This document shows, piece by piece, positions 6,758-15,281 of a stretch of DNA of 64,000 nt. The notes under the pieces are model-generated. The model saw only the letters and a list, made by a program, of their open reading frames with translations, ran no database searches and was not told the origin of the DNA. The first letter of the stretch is position 1. Every line of letters starts with the position of its first letter. This DNA is from Ignavibacteria bacterium. GTDB taxonomy: Bacteria > Bacteroidota > Ignavibacteria > Kapaibacteriales > Kapaibacteriaceae. A program made the position numbers and the translations under genes. The stretch spans positions 62,001-126,000 of the forward strand of contig JADJIQ010000004.1 of NCBI GenBank assembly GCA_016707005.1. Direction: 5' to 3'.

Positions 6758-9385
6758 ATGACCGAGCTTAGGAACCTCATCGGCGACGACCGCGTGTCCA
6801 CGCAGCTCATCGATCGATTGGCCTTTGCTCATGACGCGAGTCTGTACCGTCTTGTACCACAGGCTGTGGTACGTCCGGCCTCTGTTGAGCACATTCAGCA
6901 ACTCCTCGCCTGGTGCATCCGCACGAGCAGTCACCTTACGTTCCGTGCAGCAGGGACAAGCCTGTCAGGTCAGGCCGTAACTGACGGCATCCTCGTTGAC
7001 CTCTCACGTGACTGGACATCGGTCACCGTGCTCGATGACGGTCGCCGCGTACGCATGCAACCGGGCATCACGGGAGCGCGCGTCAACGCTCACCTCCGGA
7101 CGCATGGTTGCAAGCTCGGTCCCGACCCGGCATCGATCATCGCCGCAATGATCGGCGGCATCATCGCCAACAATGCAAGCGGCATGTGTTGTGGCACAGC
7201 GCAGAACTCCTACAACACACTCAGCAGCATGACATATGTGCTTGCCAACGGTGTTACCATTGATACTGCACAATCCGATGCTGACAGGCACTTGCAGGAA
7301 CGTGCGCCGAGCATCCATCAAGGGATAGCAACGCTTCGTGATGACGTGCGTGCAGATGAGGGTCTCGTTGCAACCATCCGTCGGAAGTATGCGATCAAAA
7401 ATACGATCGGCTATTCCCTCAATGCATTTCTCGATGAAGATGAGCCGGCAAGGATCATCGCGCGTTTGATGATCGGCAGTGAAGGCACCCTGGGATTCAT
7501 CTCGGATGTAACGCTCAACACCATTGCCGACGCCACAACAAAGTGGACGGCGATGATCGTCTATGACTCTGTTGACGAGGCCTGTGCCACCGTGCCGTTC
7601 TGGCGCGATGCCGGCGCAGCAGCCGTTGAGATCATGGATGATGCCTCGTTGCGATCCTTTGCACAGTTGACAACAACACCGGATCATCTTCGGATCACTA
7701 CACCGGGCGCATCGGCATTGCTCGTGGAGTTCCATGATGTGGAGCCCCCTTCAACAGCTTCTTCTGTTTCGTGGACTACTGATCCGCGTGAACAAGCCAT
7801 TCTTTGGAGGTTGAGAAAGGGGCTCATGCCTTCCATCGGAGCGATGAGGCCGCAGGGTGCAACGATGATCAACGAAGACATCGCCGTTCCGCCGCATCTT
7901 CTGGCCTCGTTGGTGAAGGACGTGCGTGCAAGCTTTGCTGAGTTTGGCTATGATGAAGGGATCATCTTTGGTCACGCAAAGGATGGAAACATCCACTTCA
8001 TCGTGAACCAGTCCTTTGAAACGCAGGCCGAGATCGAACGCTATGAACGGTTCATGGATCGTATCGCCGAGATCGTGGTCGACCGTTATGCCGGTTCACT
8101 CAAGGCAGAACACGGCACCGGTCGCAACATGTCGCCCTACGTTGAACGTGAATGGGGAAGTGCCGCCTACACTGTGATGTATCGTGTGAAGGAACTGCTC
8201 GATCCGCACGCCATCCTCAACCCCGACGTAGTGTTGTGCAGAGACGTGCATGCCCATGTGAAGAACATCAAGAGTGTGCCATCCATTGGACGGGAATCAA
8301 CAGCCAACCTATGCATCGAGTGTGGGTTCTGCGAACATGTTTGTCCAAGTAGGGGGCTGACCCTTACGCCACGACAACGCATTGTTCTGCAGCGGGAACG
8401 TGTGATCAATGCCAATGATCGTGCAATGGTAGCAGAGATCGATAGATCGTTTGTGTACAGCGGAATTGAAACATGTGCTGCCGACAGTATGTGCAGCGTG
8501 GTGTGTCCGGTGGGCATCGATACAGGCGCGCTCATCAAGGAAATGCGAGCAGAGAGTACATCACGCGGCTCGCGCATCCTTGCCTCGGTGATGTCCAAGA
8601 ATATGAGACTCGTAAACAGCGTTGCGCGTGTTGGGTCGTCGGTGATCCGTCGGTATGGAAGACCACACAGGGCTGCATCCAACACTCTTGACCGACCCGA
8701 TGCGATCTACGTTCAAACATGTCCGTCAAAAACCCTTGGTGCCGGACGTGATGGCATGTCCCTGGATGAAGTAGTGCTCTCGTTGGCTCAACGCGCCGGA
8801 TTGCGACTCACAGTGATCGACTCCGACGCCTATTGTTGCGGTCAGCCCTATGCATCAAAGGGGTTTCATGACGCCGCACACGAAACATCATCAGCCCTCA
8901 TCAACCACCTTCTCTCCCTTAAGTCAGGGTCTGCCATACCGGTGATCATCGACACCTCAACATGCGCTGCTGCGCTTGTAGGTGAGGCCACGCAGCTCGG
9001 ACTCCAGATTATCGATCAAGTCGGGTTTGCGGAGTTGGTGATGAAGGGGCTTACCATCACCTCTCGCGTGAACCGAGTGGTGGTGCATCCCGGTTGCGGT
9101 GTTGAGAAACTTCGATCGACCGAGACCTTCATGAACGTTGTGCGGCCATGTGCACAAGAGGTTGTGGTGCCTCCATCAGCCGGATGCTGCGGAATGGGCG
9201 GCGACAGGGGATTGATGTATCCTGAGCTGGTGGAATCGGCTCTGCGATCAGAGAAGAACGAGATACCGACGGGTGTTGACCTTGGGGTCTCGTGTAATGT
9301 TCTTTGTGAGGGGGCCCTCACACGTCAGACCGGCATCCCGTATATGTCTCTGCTCCACCTTGTAGAGCAGGCAACACGTCACTGA
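6758..9385 (+). CDS. FAD-linked oxidoreductase with Fe-S domain (D-lactate dehydrogenase/glycolate oxidase type)
   Basis: An 875-residue two-part enzyme. Residues ~20-200 form an FAD-binding type 4 (PCMH) domain (FRAAGTSLSGQAVTDGILVD, GGIIANNASGMCCG). Residues ~200-470 form the FAD-linked oxidase C-domain (MIGSEGTLGFISDVTL, FGHAKDGNIHF, EHGTGRNMSPYV). The C-terminal half has two 4Fe-4S motifs (CIECGFCEHVCP; CAADSMCSVVCPVG) and two CCG-domain elements (YCCGQPY; GCCGMGGDRG). Proteins of this build oxidise D-lactate or another D-2-hydroxyacid to the 2-oxoacid and pass electrons to the respiratory chain. It starts 2 bp after the carboxylase gene. The exact substrate is not decidable from sequence. 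Confidence 0.85.
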   Translation: MTELRNLIGDDRVSTQLIDRLAFAHDASLYRLVPQAVVRPASVEHIQQLLAWCIRTSSHLTFRAAGTSLSGQAVTDGILVDLSRDWTSVTVLDDGRRVRMQPGITGARVNAHLRTHGCKLGPDPASIIAAMIGGIIANNASGMCCGTAQNSYNTLSSMTYVLANGVTIDTAQSDADRHLQERAPSIHQGIATLRDDVRADEGLVATIRRKYAIKNTIGYSLNAFLDEDEPARIIARLMIGSEGTLGFISDVTLNTIADATTKWTAMIVYDSVDEACATVPFWRDAGAAAVEIMDDASLRSFAQLTTTPDHLRITTPGASALLVEFHDVEPPSTASSVSWTTDPREQAILWRLRKGLMPSIGAMRPQGATMINEDIAVPPHLLASLVKDVRASFAEFGYDEGIIFGHAKDGNIHFIVNQSFETQAEIERYERFMDRIAEIVVDRYAGSLKAEHGTGRNMSPYVEREWGSAAYTVMYRVKELLDPHAILNPDVVLCRDVHAHVKNIKSVPSIGRESTANLCIECGFCEHVCPSRGLTLTPRQRIVLQRERVINANDRAMVAEIDRSFVYSGIETCAADSMCSVVCPVGIDTGALIKEMRAESTSRGSRILASVMSKNMRLVNSVARVGSSVIRRYGRPHRAASNTLDRPDAIYVQTCPSKTLGAGRDGMSLDEVVLSLAQRAGLRLTVIDSDAYCCGQPYASKGFHDAAHETSSALINHLLSLKSGSAIPVIIDTSTCAAALVGEATQLGLQIIDQVGFAELVMKGLTITSRVNRVVVHPGCGVEKLRSTETFMNVVRPCAQEVVVPPSAGCCGMGGDRGLMYPELVESALRSEKNEIPTGVDLGVSCNVLCEGALTRQTGIPYMSLLHLVEQATRH

Positions 9386-10482
9386 CGGAACACCTGGTTC
9401 TTCCACACGATGCGCTTGCGCAGCGTCACGAACGGAAGTAGGAGCTCGAGCAGTAACAAGGCAACGATCGACGGTGCAACGGCAGGGAAGACCTTCCAAC
9501 GTCGAAGCCGAGCCACAGACGTGGTGATCAGCAACCCGTCACCCACGATGCGAAGAAGCAAGAAGCCCCCTGCCCACAACCACTCATGATTGACGATGCT
9601 GGCAACGAGTCCGACCCAATACGTTGCACCACTGATGACAAAGGCAACGGCCTTGCTGCCAAGTGCCATTCCGCCACGCACCCAACGGTGTTTTTGACGC
9701 AGGTACTCGCCCACGGTTTCGCAGGGCAGTGTCTCTACGGTTGCCCGTTCATCACACAGGTAGCGTACGCCCTTGCCGGCATTCGACATCGCCTGAAGCA
9801 GTGCAAGGTCCTCTGTGATGCTGAACTCGATCGCTGAATATCCGCCGAGTTCTTGGTAGGTTTCTGCGCGAATGGCCATGTTGTTTCCGAAGCATCCGAG
9901 TGGGACGCCATTTTGGATACCGGCCCTTGCCATGGTCTGTGTGTACAACCATTCGATGTCTTGTAAAACATCAAACAAACGTCGTAACCGTATGACAGTG
10001 AAGCCGCATACCAGCGAGACCGTTTCATCGGCAAATGGGGCAACCATTGTGCGAAGCCATTCCCGGTGGACCAAACAGTCGGCATCGGTCAACACATACA
10101 CACTACCCGTAGCGTGATCGATTCCGTGTTGTAATGCTCCCGGTTTCCCCTTGAGGTTCGGGTGGTCCAGCGTATCACGTCGGTGCAGGGGACGGACCTT
10201 TGGCAGTTTTGCCGCAAGGTCTTCCAAGACCTGTTCTGTTGCATCATCACTTCGATCATTCACCACAATGATCTCAAACCTGTCAGCCGGGTAGTCACTT
10301 GCGCTCAGCGCCGTGAGGCAGCGTTCGAGGTTAGCCTCTTCGTTTCTGGCCGGGACGATCACACTTACAAACGGCACCTCCGTTGACACAACACGCTGCG
10401 GTGTGGGGCGGGCCTGTCCGATGAGGAAGAAGGCCAGCCGAGCAGCGTAGATCGTCGTTGAGATAACGAGGAGTGTGAACAT
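9379..10482 (-). CDS. Membrane-anchored family 2 glycosyltransferase
   Basis: A 367-residue protein with an N-terminal hydrophobic segment (residues ~1-18), a GT-A glycosyltransferase family 2 domain and two or three C-terminal membrane helices. Catalytic landmarks are VSVIVPARNEEANLERCL, IIVVNDRSDDAT, the metal-binding DAD (VLTDADCLVH), the TED motif (SITEDLALL) and the processive-type QKHRW. This set suggests transfer of sugar from an NDP-sugar to a lipid or growing glycan at the inner membrane, as in cell-surface polysaccharide or glycolipid synthesis. It converges with the oxidoreductase gene with a 7-bp overlap. No other polysaccharide genes are adjacent, so the product is unknown. Confidence 0.85.
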   Translation of the reverse strand: MFTLLVISTTIYAARLAFFLIGQARPTPQRVVSTEVPFVSVIVPARNEEANLERCLTALSASDYPADRFEIIVVNDRSDDATEQVLEDLAAKLPKVRPLHRRDTLDHPNLKGKPGALQHGIDHATGSVYVLTDADCLVHREWLRTMVAPFADETVSLVCGFTVIRLRRLFDVLQDIEWLYTQTMARAGIQNGVPLGCFGNNMAIRAETYQELGGYSAIEFSITEDLALLQAMSNAGKGVRYLCDERATVETLPCETVGEYLRQKHRWVRGGMALGSKAVAFVISGATYWVGLVASIVNHEWLWAGGFLLLRIVGDGLLITTSVARLRRWKVFPAVAPSIVALLLLELLLPFVTLRKRIVWKNQVFRQ

Positions 10483-10597
10483 CGTGTTGCGTGTGTGAAT
10501 CCAACGTCAAGATACCGCGTTGGAGTTTGGCGCACCATTACGAAACATTCATGTTCGTATTACGTTAGTGCGCAATTGCTGAAATTGCACCTATACC

Positions 10598-11965
10598 ATG
10601 TCTGCATCTGCCGCTGGTCGACGTCGCGTCGACCTCATCAACGACCCCATAGACGGTTCCCTTCGGCTGTTCGCCATCCCCTTGGCGTTCAGCTTTGTTG
10701 TGAATATGGTCTATTCACTGATCGACCGATATTACGTCTCCCGGCTCGGTGATGCCGCCATTGCTGCCATCGGCACCAGTGATCAAGTCGTCTTCTTCCT
10801 CTTCACCCTCGTAAGCGGCTTTGCTGTCGGCACCGGCATCATCGTATCCCGTCGATTCGGCGAAGGTGATCACAAGGGGGCTTCTCGTACCGCCACACAG
10901 GCCCTTGTCGGCATGGCTGTCATGGCCTCGGCGGTGACCGCTGCCGTCTACCTCCTCCTTCCTACCGTTCCCGTCCTCATGCGGATGACGCCAGAGGTGG
11001 CCGAGCTCAGCACGGCCTATCTCGGCATGCTGTTGATCGGCTTTACGTGCAACCTCTTGAACTTCCAGATGTTCAGCATCGTTCGCTCAACGGGCAACGC
11101 CATGTTCCCAATGATGGTCTTGGTTGCAACCGTGATCCTCAATGCCGTGATCGCCCCCTTCCTGATCTTTGGCATCGGACCCTTTCCCGAGATGGGTATG
11201 CAGGGTGCAGGTTTAGCAACAGCCATATCGCAGATGAGCGGGACCGCCATTGCACTTACGGCGTTGTTGCGTGGCAAGACCAACATGCACCTTGACTTTT
11301 CCGAATTCAGACTCGACTTCGATCTGTTATCGCGCGTAGCAAAACAAGGATTCCCTGCATCGTTACAGATGTTGTCCGTCAGTCTGAATCGCGCTGTGAT
11401 CTTCACCATCGTCAGCAGTTTCGGAACGCAGGTAACAGCCGCCTACACCCTCGGTTTGAATGTGGACATGTTCGTCTTCATGAGTGTGTTTGCCGTCGGC
11501 ATCGCCGTTGAGACAGCCACCGGTCAGAACCTCGGAGCCGGCAAACCAGATCGCGTTTGGGGATTCCATCGTAGTGCGATGAAGCAGATGATGATCCTCA
11601 TGGCAGGGCTCGCCATTGTGGTGTGGTTTATGGGTCGCCCCTTTATCGAACTCTACACCAGCAACCCCGGCACCTTGAGCGAGGCCACCACCTACCTCCA
11701 CATCACCGTGTTCGGATACATCTTCTTTGCCGTTGGTCTCATCACCGTACGTGTGATCAGCGGAGCCGGTTCATCGATCATCTCCATGCTCGTCACATCC
11801 GGCTGTTTGCTCGGATTCCAGCTCCCATTGAGCTACGCGCTGAGTCACGCCACCTCACTTGGCGCCACCGGCGTTTGGGTAGGAATCCTCATCGGCTACA
11901 TCGTCTTCGCAACAGTGGCGCTGCTGGTGTTGAGAAGCAGGGTGTGGTTAAGAGCAAGAGTGTGA
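10598..11965 (+). CDS. MATE family multidrug/Na+ antiporter
   Basis: A 455-residue integral membrane protein with about 12 hydrophobic segments in two similar halves, the layout of MatE-domain exporters. Characteristic parts are the N-terminal helix region AIPLAFSFVVNMVYSLIDRY, the loop DAAIAAIGTSDQV, and the second-half ATGQNLGAGKPDRV segment. MATE proteins expel cationic drugs or metabolites using Na+ or H+ gradients. The gene is divergent from the glycosyltransferase with a 115-bp gap that contains a small GCAATT...AATTGC hairpin just upstream. Its 3' end runs directly into an 8-bp tandem repeat array. Substrate unknown. Confidence 0.9.
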   Translation: MSASAAGRRRVDLINDPIDGSLRLFAIPLAFSFVVNMVYSLIDRYYVSRLGDAAIAAIGTSDQVVFFLFTLVSGFAVGTGIIVSRRFGEGDHKGASRTATQALVGMAVMASAVTAAVYLLLPTVPVLMRMTPEVAELSTAYLGMLLIGFTCNLLNFQMFSIVRSTGNAMFPMMVLVATVILNAVIAPFLIFGIGPFPEMGMQGAGLATAISQMSGTAIALTALLRGKTNMHLDFSEFRLDFDLLSRVAKQGFPASLQMLSVSLNRAVIFTIVSSFGTQVTAAYTLGLNVDMFVFMSVFAVGIAVETATGQNLGAGKPDRVWGFHRSAMKQMMILMAGLAIVVWFMGRPFIELYTSNPGTLSEATTYLHITVFGYIFFAVGLITVRVISGAGSSIISMLVTSGCLLGFQLPLSYALSHATSLGATGVWVGILIGYIVFATVALLVLRSRVWLRARV

Positions 11966-11972
11966 GGCAAGA

Positions 11973-12069
11973 AATGACGCAATGACGTAGTGACTCAATG
12001 ACGCAATGACGTAGTGACTCAATGACGCAATGACGTAGTGACTCAATGACGCAATGACGAAGTGACAAA
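11973..12069 (+). repeat. 8-bp degenerate tandem repeat array (AATGACGY type)
   Basis: A run of 8-bp units alternating AATGACGC, AATGACGT and AGTGACTC starts 8 bp after the MATE stop codon. The 24-bp super-unit TGACGCAATGACGTAGTGAC(TCAA) is present about three and a half times. Past 12075 the related words appear in inverse orientation (CAACGTCAC, TTTGTCATT), so the block and its counterpart could pair. The same unit family recurs at 60084-60135 and around 63305-63336. Confidence 0.85.
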
Positions 12070-12156
12070 ATGACGACGTTGCTCTACGTCCTAACGTCAA
12101 ACAGTCTTACCGTCACAACGTCACTTTGTCATTAGGTGATTGTGTCAATTCGACCG

Positions 12157-12190
12157 AGGTCCCTCGTCGCTACGCTCCTCGGGATGACGC
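12157..12190 (-). repeat. Dispersed repeat family B (GTCATCCCGAGGAGCG type), reverse copy
   Basis: On the minus strand this reads GTCATCCCGAGGAGCGTAGC followed by GACGAGGGACCT. Two further copies lie on the plus strand at 15818-15852 and 63264-63302 with one or two substitutions (GCGTAGCG, GCGGAGCG, GCGAAGCG at the centre). The element is partly palindromic. Here it is the last element before the accessory island at 12.2-16 kb. Confidence 0.85.
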
Positions 12191-12212
12191 CACTCGCCGG
12201 CTTGTTTATAGG

Positions 12213-12275
12213 TTGAAACGCCCGTAACTAACTTGCTAATCCCAATTCTAGATTAAAGTTGTCTGGGCGTTGGAT
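12213..12275 (+). other. attC-like imperfect palindrome, copy 1
   Basis: A 63-bp element bounded by AAC (12217-12219) and GTT (12269-12271), as in integron attC sites; the right end GTTGGAT fits the GTTRRRY core. Outer arms AACGCCC/GGGCGTT (12217-12223/12265-12271) and inner arms AACTT/AAGTT and TAATC/GATTA can pair into one long hairpin. The core CTAGATTAAAGTTGTC is shared with copies 2 and 3. A partial further core, GATTGCAGTTGTC with GTTGAAT, lies at 12304-12330. No integrase gene is in the window, and homology between copies 1 and 3 continues past GTT, which argues for caution. Confidence 0.5.
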
Positions 12276-12421
12276 TGTGATCTCAAGTGGTCACGAGAAC
12301 ATGGATTGCAGTTGTCAAAATTGGTTGAATCTGCAAACGACATACCTTGCCACGAAAGTGGGAGAAGATCATCTGGCGGTAGCATATTAGTATTCGACCC
12401 ATTAACAGGAGAACTGAACAT

Positions 12422-13207
12422 ATGGCAAAGATGAATCAGGGATTGGCTGTTAGCCTGTTGATACCACGTTCCATAGATGATCTAGCTACGGGTGAAAAGA
12501 TCTTGGACTTGTGGGAGTCGAAGCTTCCAAACCTGCTCCCCGAACGATATGGCAATTGGGAGCCATTGCGAGGCGTATTCGATATCAACGACAAGGCTCG
12601 CATGTTAGAGTCATGGAAGAGCCCTTTCATAGCAAGTAGGAGAAAGCCATATCTCGATTCAATGATTTCAATGGGTTTGATGAAACTTGAGTTTCACGGA
12701 TCATGGGACATCACTACAAAGATTGGAGAGGTCGATCTCGAGGAAATTAAGGAGTTCGTAGAAGTAGCTTCTAGCGAATTGGATGTTGATCACTGCTGTA
12801 TCAATCTATTGTCAGAGCAAGAGGTGCAATCAGGTCGTCAGAGCGGAACGATATTGGTAGCAGATTCGAAGGCTACCGATTTCGGATTCATGATTGCAAG
12901 TCATCGGTTGAATCAATACCTCCCTGACGTGTATTGGATGACCTTGTATGGCCCTCCATACATCGAGTTGTTCGGCCGTGACCAACTACTCGCGGCGCCA
13001 GTTTACAGCGTGACAGAACTTCGAACAGGTCATATCATGGTGCAACTCACGGAGGACATCAATGACATGATTGTTGATCCAGAGCACTTTGCGCTTGTCC
13101 GCAGCAGATTCAAGGACCATGTTGGTCAAGATGCTTTCTTTTCCGTCGATCACACTGGACCGTATCGAGTTCCCACATTCAATCGTCGCCAATCGCTTGG
13201 TGTTTAA
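12422..13207 (+). CDS. Conserved-looking protein of unknown function, possible immunity-type protein
   Basis: A 261-residue soluble protein without signal peptide or membrane segment. I do not recognise a named domain with confidence. Visible features are an N-terminal segment LLPERYGNWEPLRGVFD, and near residue 175 the aromatic stretch YLPDVYWMTLYGPPYIELFG followed by RDQLLAAPVY and GHIMVQLTEDIND. That arrangement reminds me of cytoplasmic immunity-type proteins of polymorphic toxin systems (inference only). AGGAG lies 9 bases before the ATG. Base composition is clearly more AT-rich than the flanking core genes. It sits between attC-like copies 1 and 2, like a single-gene cassette. Confidence 0.6.
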   Translation: MAKMNQGLAVSLLIPRSIDDLATGEKILDLWESKLPNLLPERYGNWEPLRGVFDINDKARMLESWKSPFIASRRKPYLDSMISMGLMKLEFHGSWDITTKIGEVDLEEIKEFVEVASSELDVDHCCINLLSEQEVQSGRQSGTILVADSKATDFGFMIASHRLNQYLPDVYWMTLYGPPYIELFGRDQLLAAPVYSVTELRTGHIMVQLTEDINDMIVDPEHFALVRSRFKDHVGQDAFFSVDHTGPYRVPTFNRRQSLGV

Positions 13208-13269
13208 TCGATCTCCCCTGGAGAATATGCTCCCAGTGACGCCCTCATTCCGCTCGTAGCTGACCACCG

Positions 13270-13330
13270 ATTTAACCGGTATCTGACTTGCAATGCCCAA
13301 TGCTAGATTGCAGTAGTCAAGGCGTTGGAG
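13270..13330 (+). other. attC-like imperfect palindrome, copy 2
   Basis: A 61-bp element from ATTTAAC, which fits the RYYYAAC core, to GTTGGAG. Inner arms pair well: GACT (13285-13288) with AGTC (13315-13318), and TGCAAT (13289-13294) with ATTGCA (13307-13312), leaving two unpaired bases on one arm, a feature also seen in true attC sites. The core CTAGATTGCAGTAGTC matches copies 1 and 3. It lies 62 bp after the stop of the gene at 12422. Confidence 0.5.
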
Positions 13331-13400
13331 GGCGAACTCAAACACGTGTAGATCATATTGATCTAGTGACCACCAGTTCGTAAGAAATACTGAGTAGATA

Positions 13401-14360
13401 ATGGCACGCAAAACACCCAAAATACTCTATCACTACACATCGTATCAAGCGGCAAGATGTATCCTTCAGGAGAAGTCTATTCGACTGTATCGGAGTGATA
13501 GCATGAACGACCCAACTGAGATTGTTGAAGGGATTCGCTTGCTTATTGATGTAATTCTTGATCTAGCAGACAAGTACAAGGGAAGAACAGAGATTCTTAA
13601 TCGATTGGGAACATGCTACTATCATACCGTTCGTGCTTTTAGTCACTACAGCCGACATACGTCGGAGAATTTAGAAAAGTTTGGCATGTCTAATGATCAG
13701 GCAAAACTTAGTGTCTTTGTAGATCGGTTTGCACAGCCGTCAGAAGATGAGTTAAAGAAAGTACGCGTTGTATACATGACTAGCTTGTGCGAGAAGCCTG
13801 ATTCCATCGATTTGTGGAGGCCGTATGGTGATGATGGACGTGGAATAACTATCGGAGTTGATTCTAGTGCTTTACAACGTATGAAGCTTCCCGGGCGTTC
13901 AGAAGAAGGGTCTCGTTCTTATCCATTGTTTCTTTTGAAAGTGTTGTACGATAGATCAAGGTACGAGCGATCAGTCAGGAAACAGTTGCAAAAGATGATT
14001 GATTCGATTGCCTCACCGGATGCAGTGAATTTGATTGAAACCTGCGAGCAACTATTTAAGCTTGTGGTCTGCTATAAAGATCATCATTACACCTCTGAGC
14101 GTGAGTGGAGGTTGTTTGTATACGCGAAGCGGTACTACCATACTCCAGAGTTTGACCACACTAGTAATCAACCACGTCCATACTTGAAATCGCCTTCAAT
14201 CGATCCAATAGGTTTCAAAGAGGTTGCTACAGGTCCATGCTCTCCTTTTGATTGTGAACAAGACGATGCATGGAAACACTATCTTAGTTCCGTCTGCAAA
14301 CTGGACTTGGAGGAGATGAATCTGCAACATCTGAATTCAATTCCGTACCGCAGGCGGTAG
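13401..14360 (+). CDS. DUF2971 domain protein
   Basis: A 319-residue soluble protein. It has the DUF2971 pattern: an N-terminal LYHYTSYQAARCILQEKSIR with SDSMNDPTE, a central LCEKPDSIDLWRPYGDDGRG region (the usual C/S...D...W..Y.....G motif), and a late HHYTSEREWRLF element. DUF2971 proteins are common in accessory islands next to phage-defence and toxin genes and are thought to be distantly related to ADP-ribosyl-type folds; no activity is established. It is AT-rich relative to core genes and follows attC-like copy 2 by 70 bp, on the same strand as all neighbours in the island. Confidence 0.75.
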   Translation: MARKTPKILYHYTSYQAARCILQEKSIRLYRSDSMNDPTEIVEGIRLLIDVILDLADKYKGRTEILNRLGTCYYHTVRAFSHYSRHTSENLEKFGMSNDQAKLSVFVDRFAQPSEDELKKVRVVYMTSLCEKPDSIDLWRPYGDDGRGITIGVDSSALQRMKLPGRSEEGSRSYPLFLLKVLYDRSRYERSVRKQLQKMIDSIASPDAVNLIETCEQLFKLVVCYKDHHYTSEREWRLFVYAKRYYHTPEFDHTSNQPRPYLKSPSIDPIGFKEVATGPCSPFDCEQDDAWKHYLSSVCKLDLEEMNLQHLNSIPYRRR

Positions 14361-14527
14361 TTGTGAACTGTTTTCCATCGGAATCAGTGAACTAGCTTTC
14401 AAGATGAAGTCACCAAGCACGAAATATCAGTACATCGGCTCTATGACACTTCTTCCGAGGTCCTGAGGAGCCGAGTTACAAGGAATCTGGGAAATCACGA
14501 AGCCACACGATGACCAAGGACTATTCA

Positions 14528-14619
14528 ACACGAACCGGCTCCCCCTCTCGAGCGTAGCGTGCGAGAGGGGGCTGGGGGGTGAGATAAGTTCTTCGAGAAG
14601 GCATCGGGGGATGAGCCAA
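14528..14619 (+). repeat. Dispersed hairpin repeat family A, copy 1
   Basis: This begins ACACGAACCGGCT and contains a strong hairpin: CCCCCTCTCG, an 11-base loop (AGCGTAGCGTG), then CGAGAGGGGG. It continues through a G-rich stretch to GGGGATGAGCCAA. It is nearly identical to 15881-15975. It occupies most of the 335-bp gap between the DUF2971 gene and the next gene; the first ~165 bp of that gap show nothing recognisable. Confidence 0.85.
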
Positions 14620-14695
14620 TACTTTCGCAGATGAGCTAGTTTCACAACAACGAAATCAACCTACGTGTCTATGAAAGTGGGGAAAGATCAGGGAA

Positions 14696-15034
14696 ATGAA
14701 AATGAGTAATGAATCGCTTGAAACGGCTATGAAGCAGCATTATGAAATGAGATTTCCAGAATTTCCAAACAATGATGCGTTCGCAGATTGGGTAGCCAGT
14801 TTGGCAGAATATGGCGGGTATGTATATGGTCTAGCTACACAAGTATTCAGTGGCATCGACATCAACTATGTTCAATTGGAAATGCAGCATGGAGAGATGA
14901 CTGCTCAATTCAATGCAATTTATTCAGCGTCGTTCAACCTCCAAGATCAGGCCATTCATGATGCATGTCTCGTGTACATGTATTGTCTTGATTCGCTAGT
15001 TCGTGAGGTTCTACATTGTAAAAGTAAACTCTAG
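14696..15034 (+). CDS. Hypothetical protein
   Basis: A 112-residue, probably cytosolic, mostly alpha-helical acidic protein with no motif I recognise. Helical segments are EMRFPEFPNNDAFADWVASL and DQAIHDACLVYMYCLDSLV. The reading frame opens at two nearby ATGs (14696 and 14702); the first was taken, and neither has a strong ribosome binding site. The small size, AT-rich codon use and position in the island make it a plausible accessory gene. It shares the interval between attC-like copies 2 and 3 with the DUF2971 gene. Confidence 0.5.
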   Translation: MKMSNESLETAMKQHYEMRFPEFPNNDAFADWVASLAEYGGYVYGLATQVFSGIDINYVQLEMQHGEMTAQFNAIYSASFNLQDQAIHDACLVYMYCLDSLVREVLHCKSKL

Positions 15035-15122
15035 TGCAAGTGGTCCGGGGTCGCGGGCTAATCAAGTCACAGTGAGATTCCACCCTCAGTGTCCACTTCA
15101 GGCCGCTAGTAGCCAACCACTG

Positions 15123-15183
15123 CATCAACAGGCCGTTTACTTTTCCAGCTCAATACTAGATTGCAGTTGTCAATTCGTTGGGA
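15123..15183 (+). other. attC-like imperfect palindrome, copy 3
   Basis: A 61-bp element from CATCAAC to GTTGGGA with the core CTAGATTGCAGTTGTC. Spacing between AAC and the inner ACTT word is 9 bases, as in copy 2. The left inner arm (ACTTTTCC) is degraded, so pairing is weaker; an alternative left arm, CCAACCACTGCATC at 15113-15126, pairs better with GATTGCAGTTG and GTTGG. It lies 88 bp after the stop of the gene at 14696. The rest of this 247-bp gap shows nothing else I can name. Confidence 0.4.
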
Positions 15184-15281
15184 TGTGGACTCAAGTGGTC
15201 GCTGTCAATCGGATTGTGATGGCGATGACTGCAGGATTGCTTGAAGAACGCACGGGTCTTGAAAACACATAACGAAACAAC

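Noticed and set aside
11973..12069. 24-bp repeats as possible CRISPR or iterons of an origin
   Set aside because: Units are contiguous and degenerate at 8-bp level, with no replication gene (dnaA, rep) beside them.
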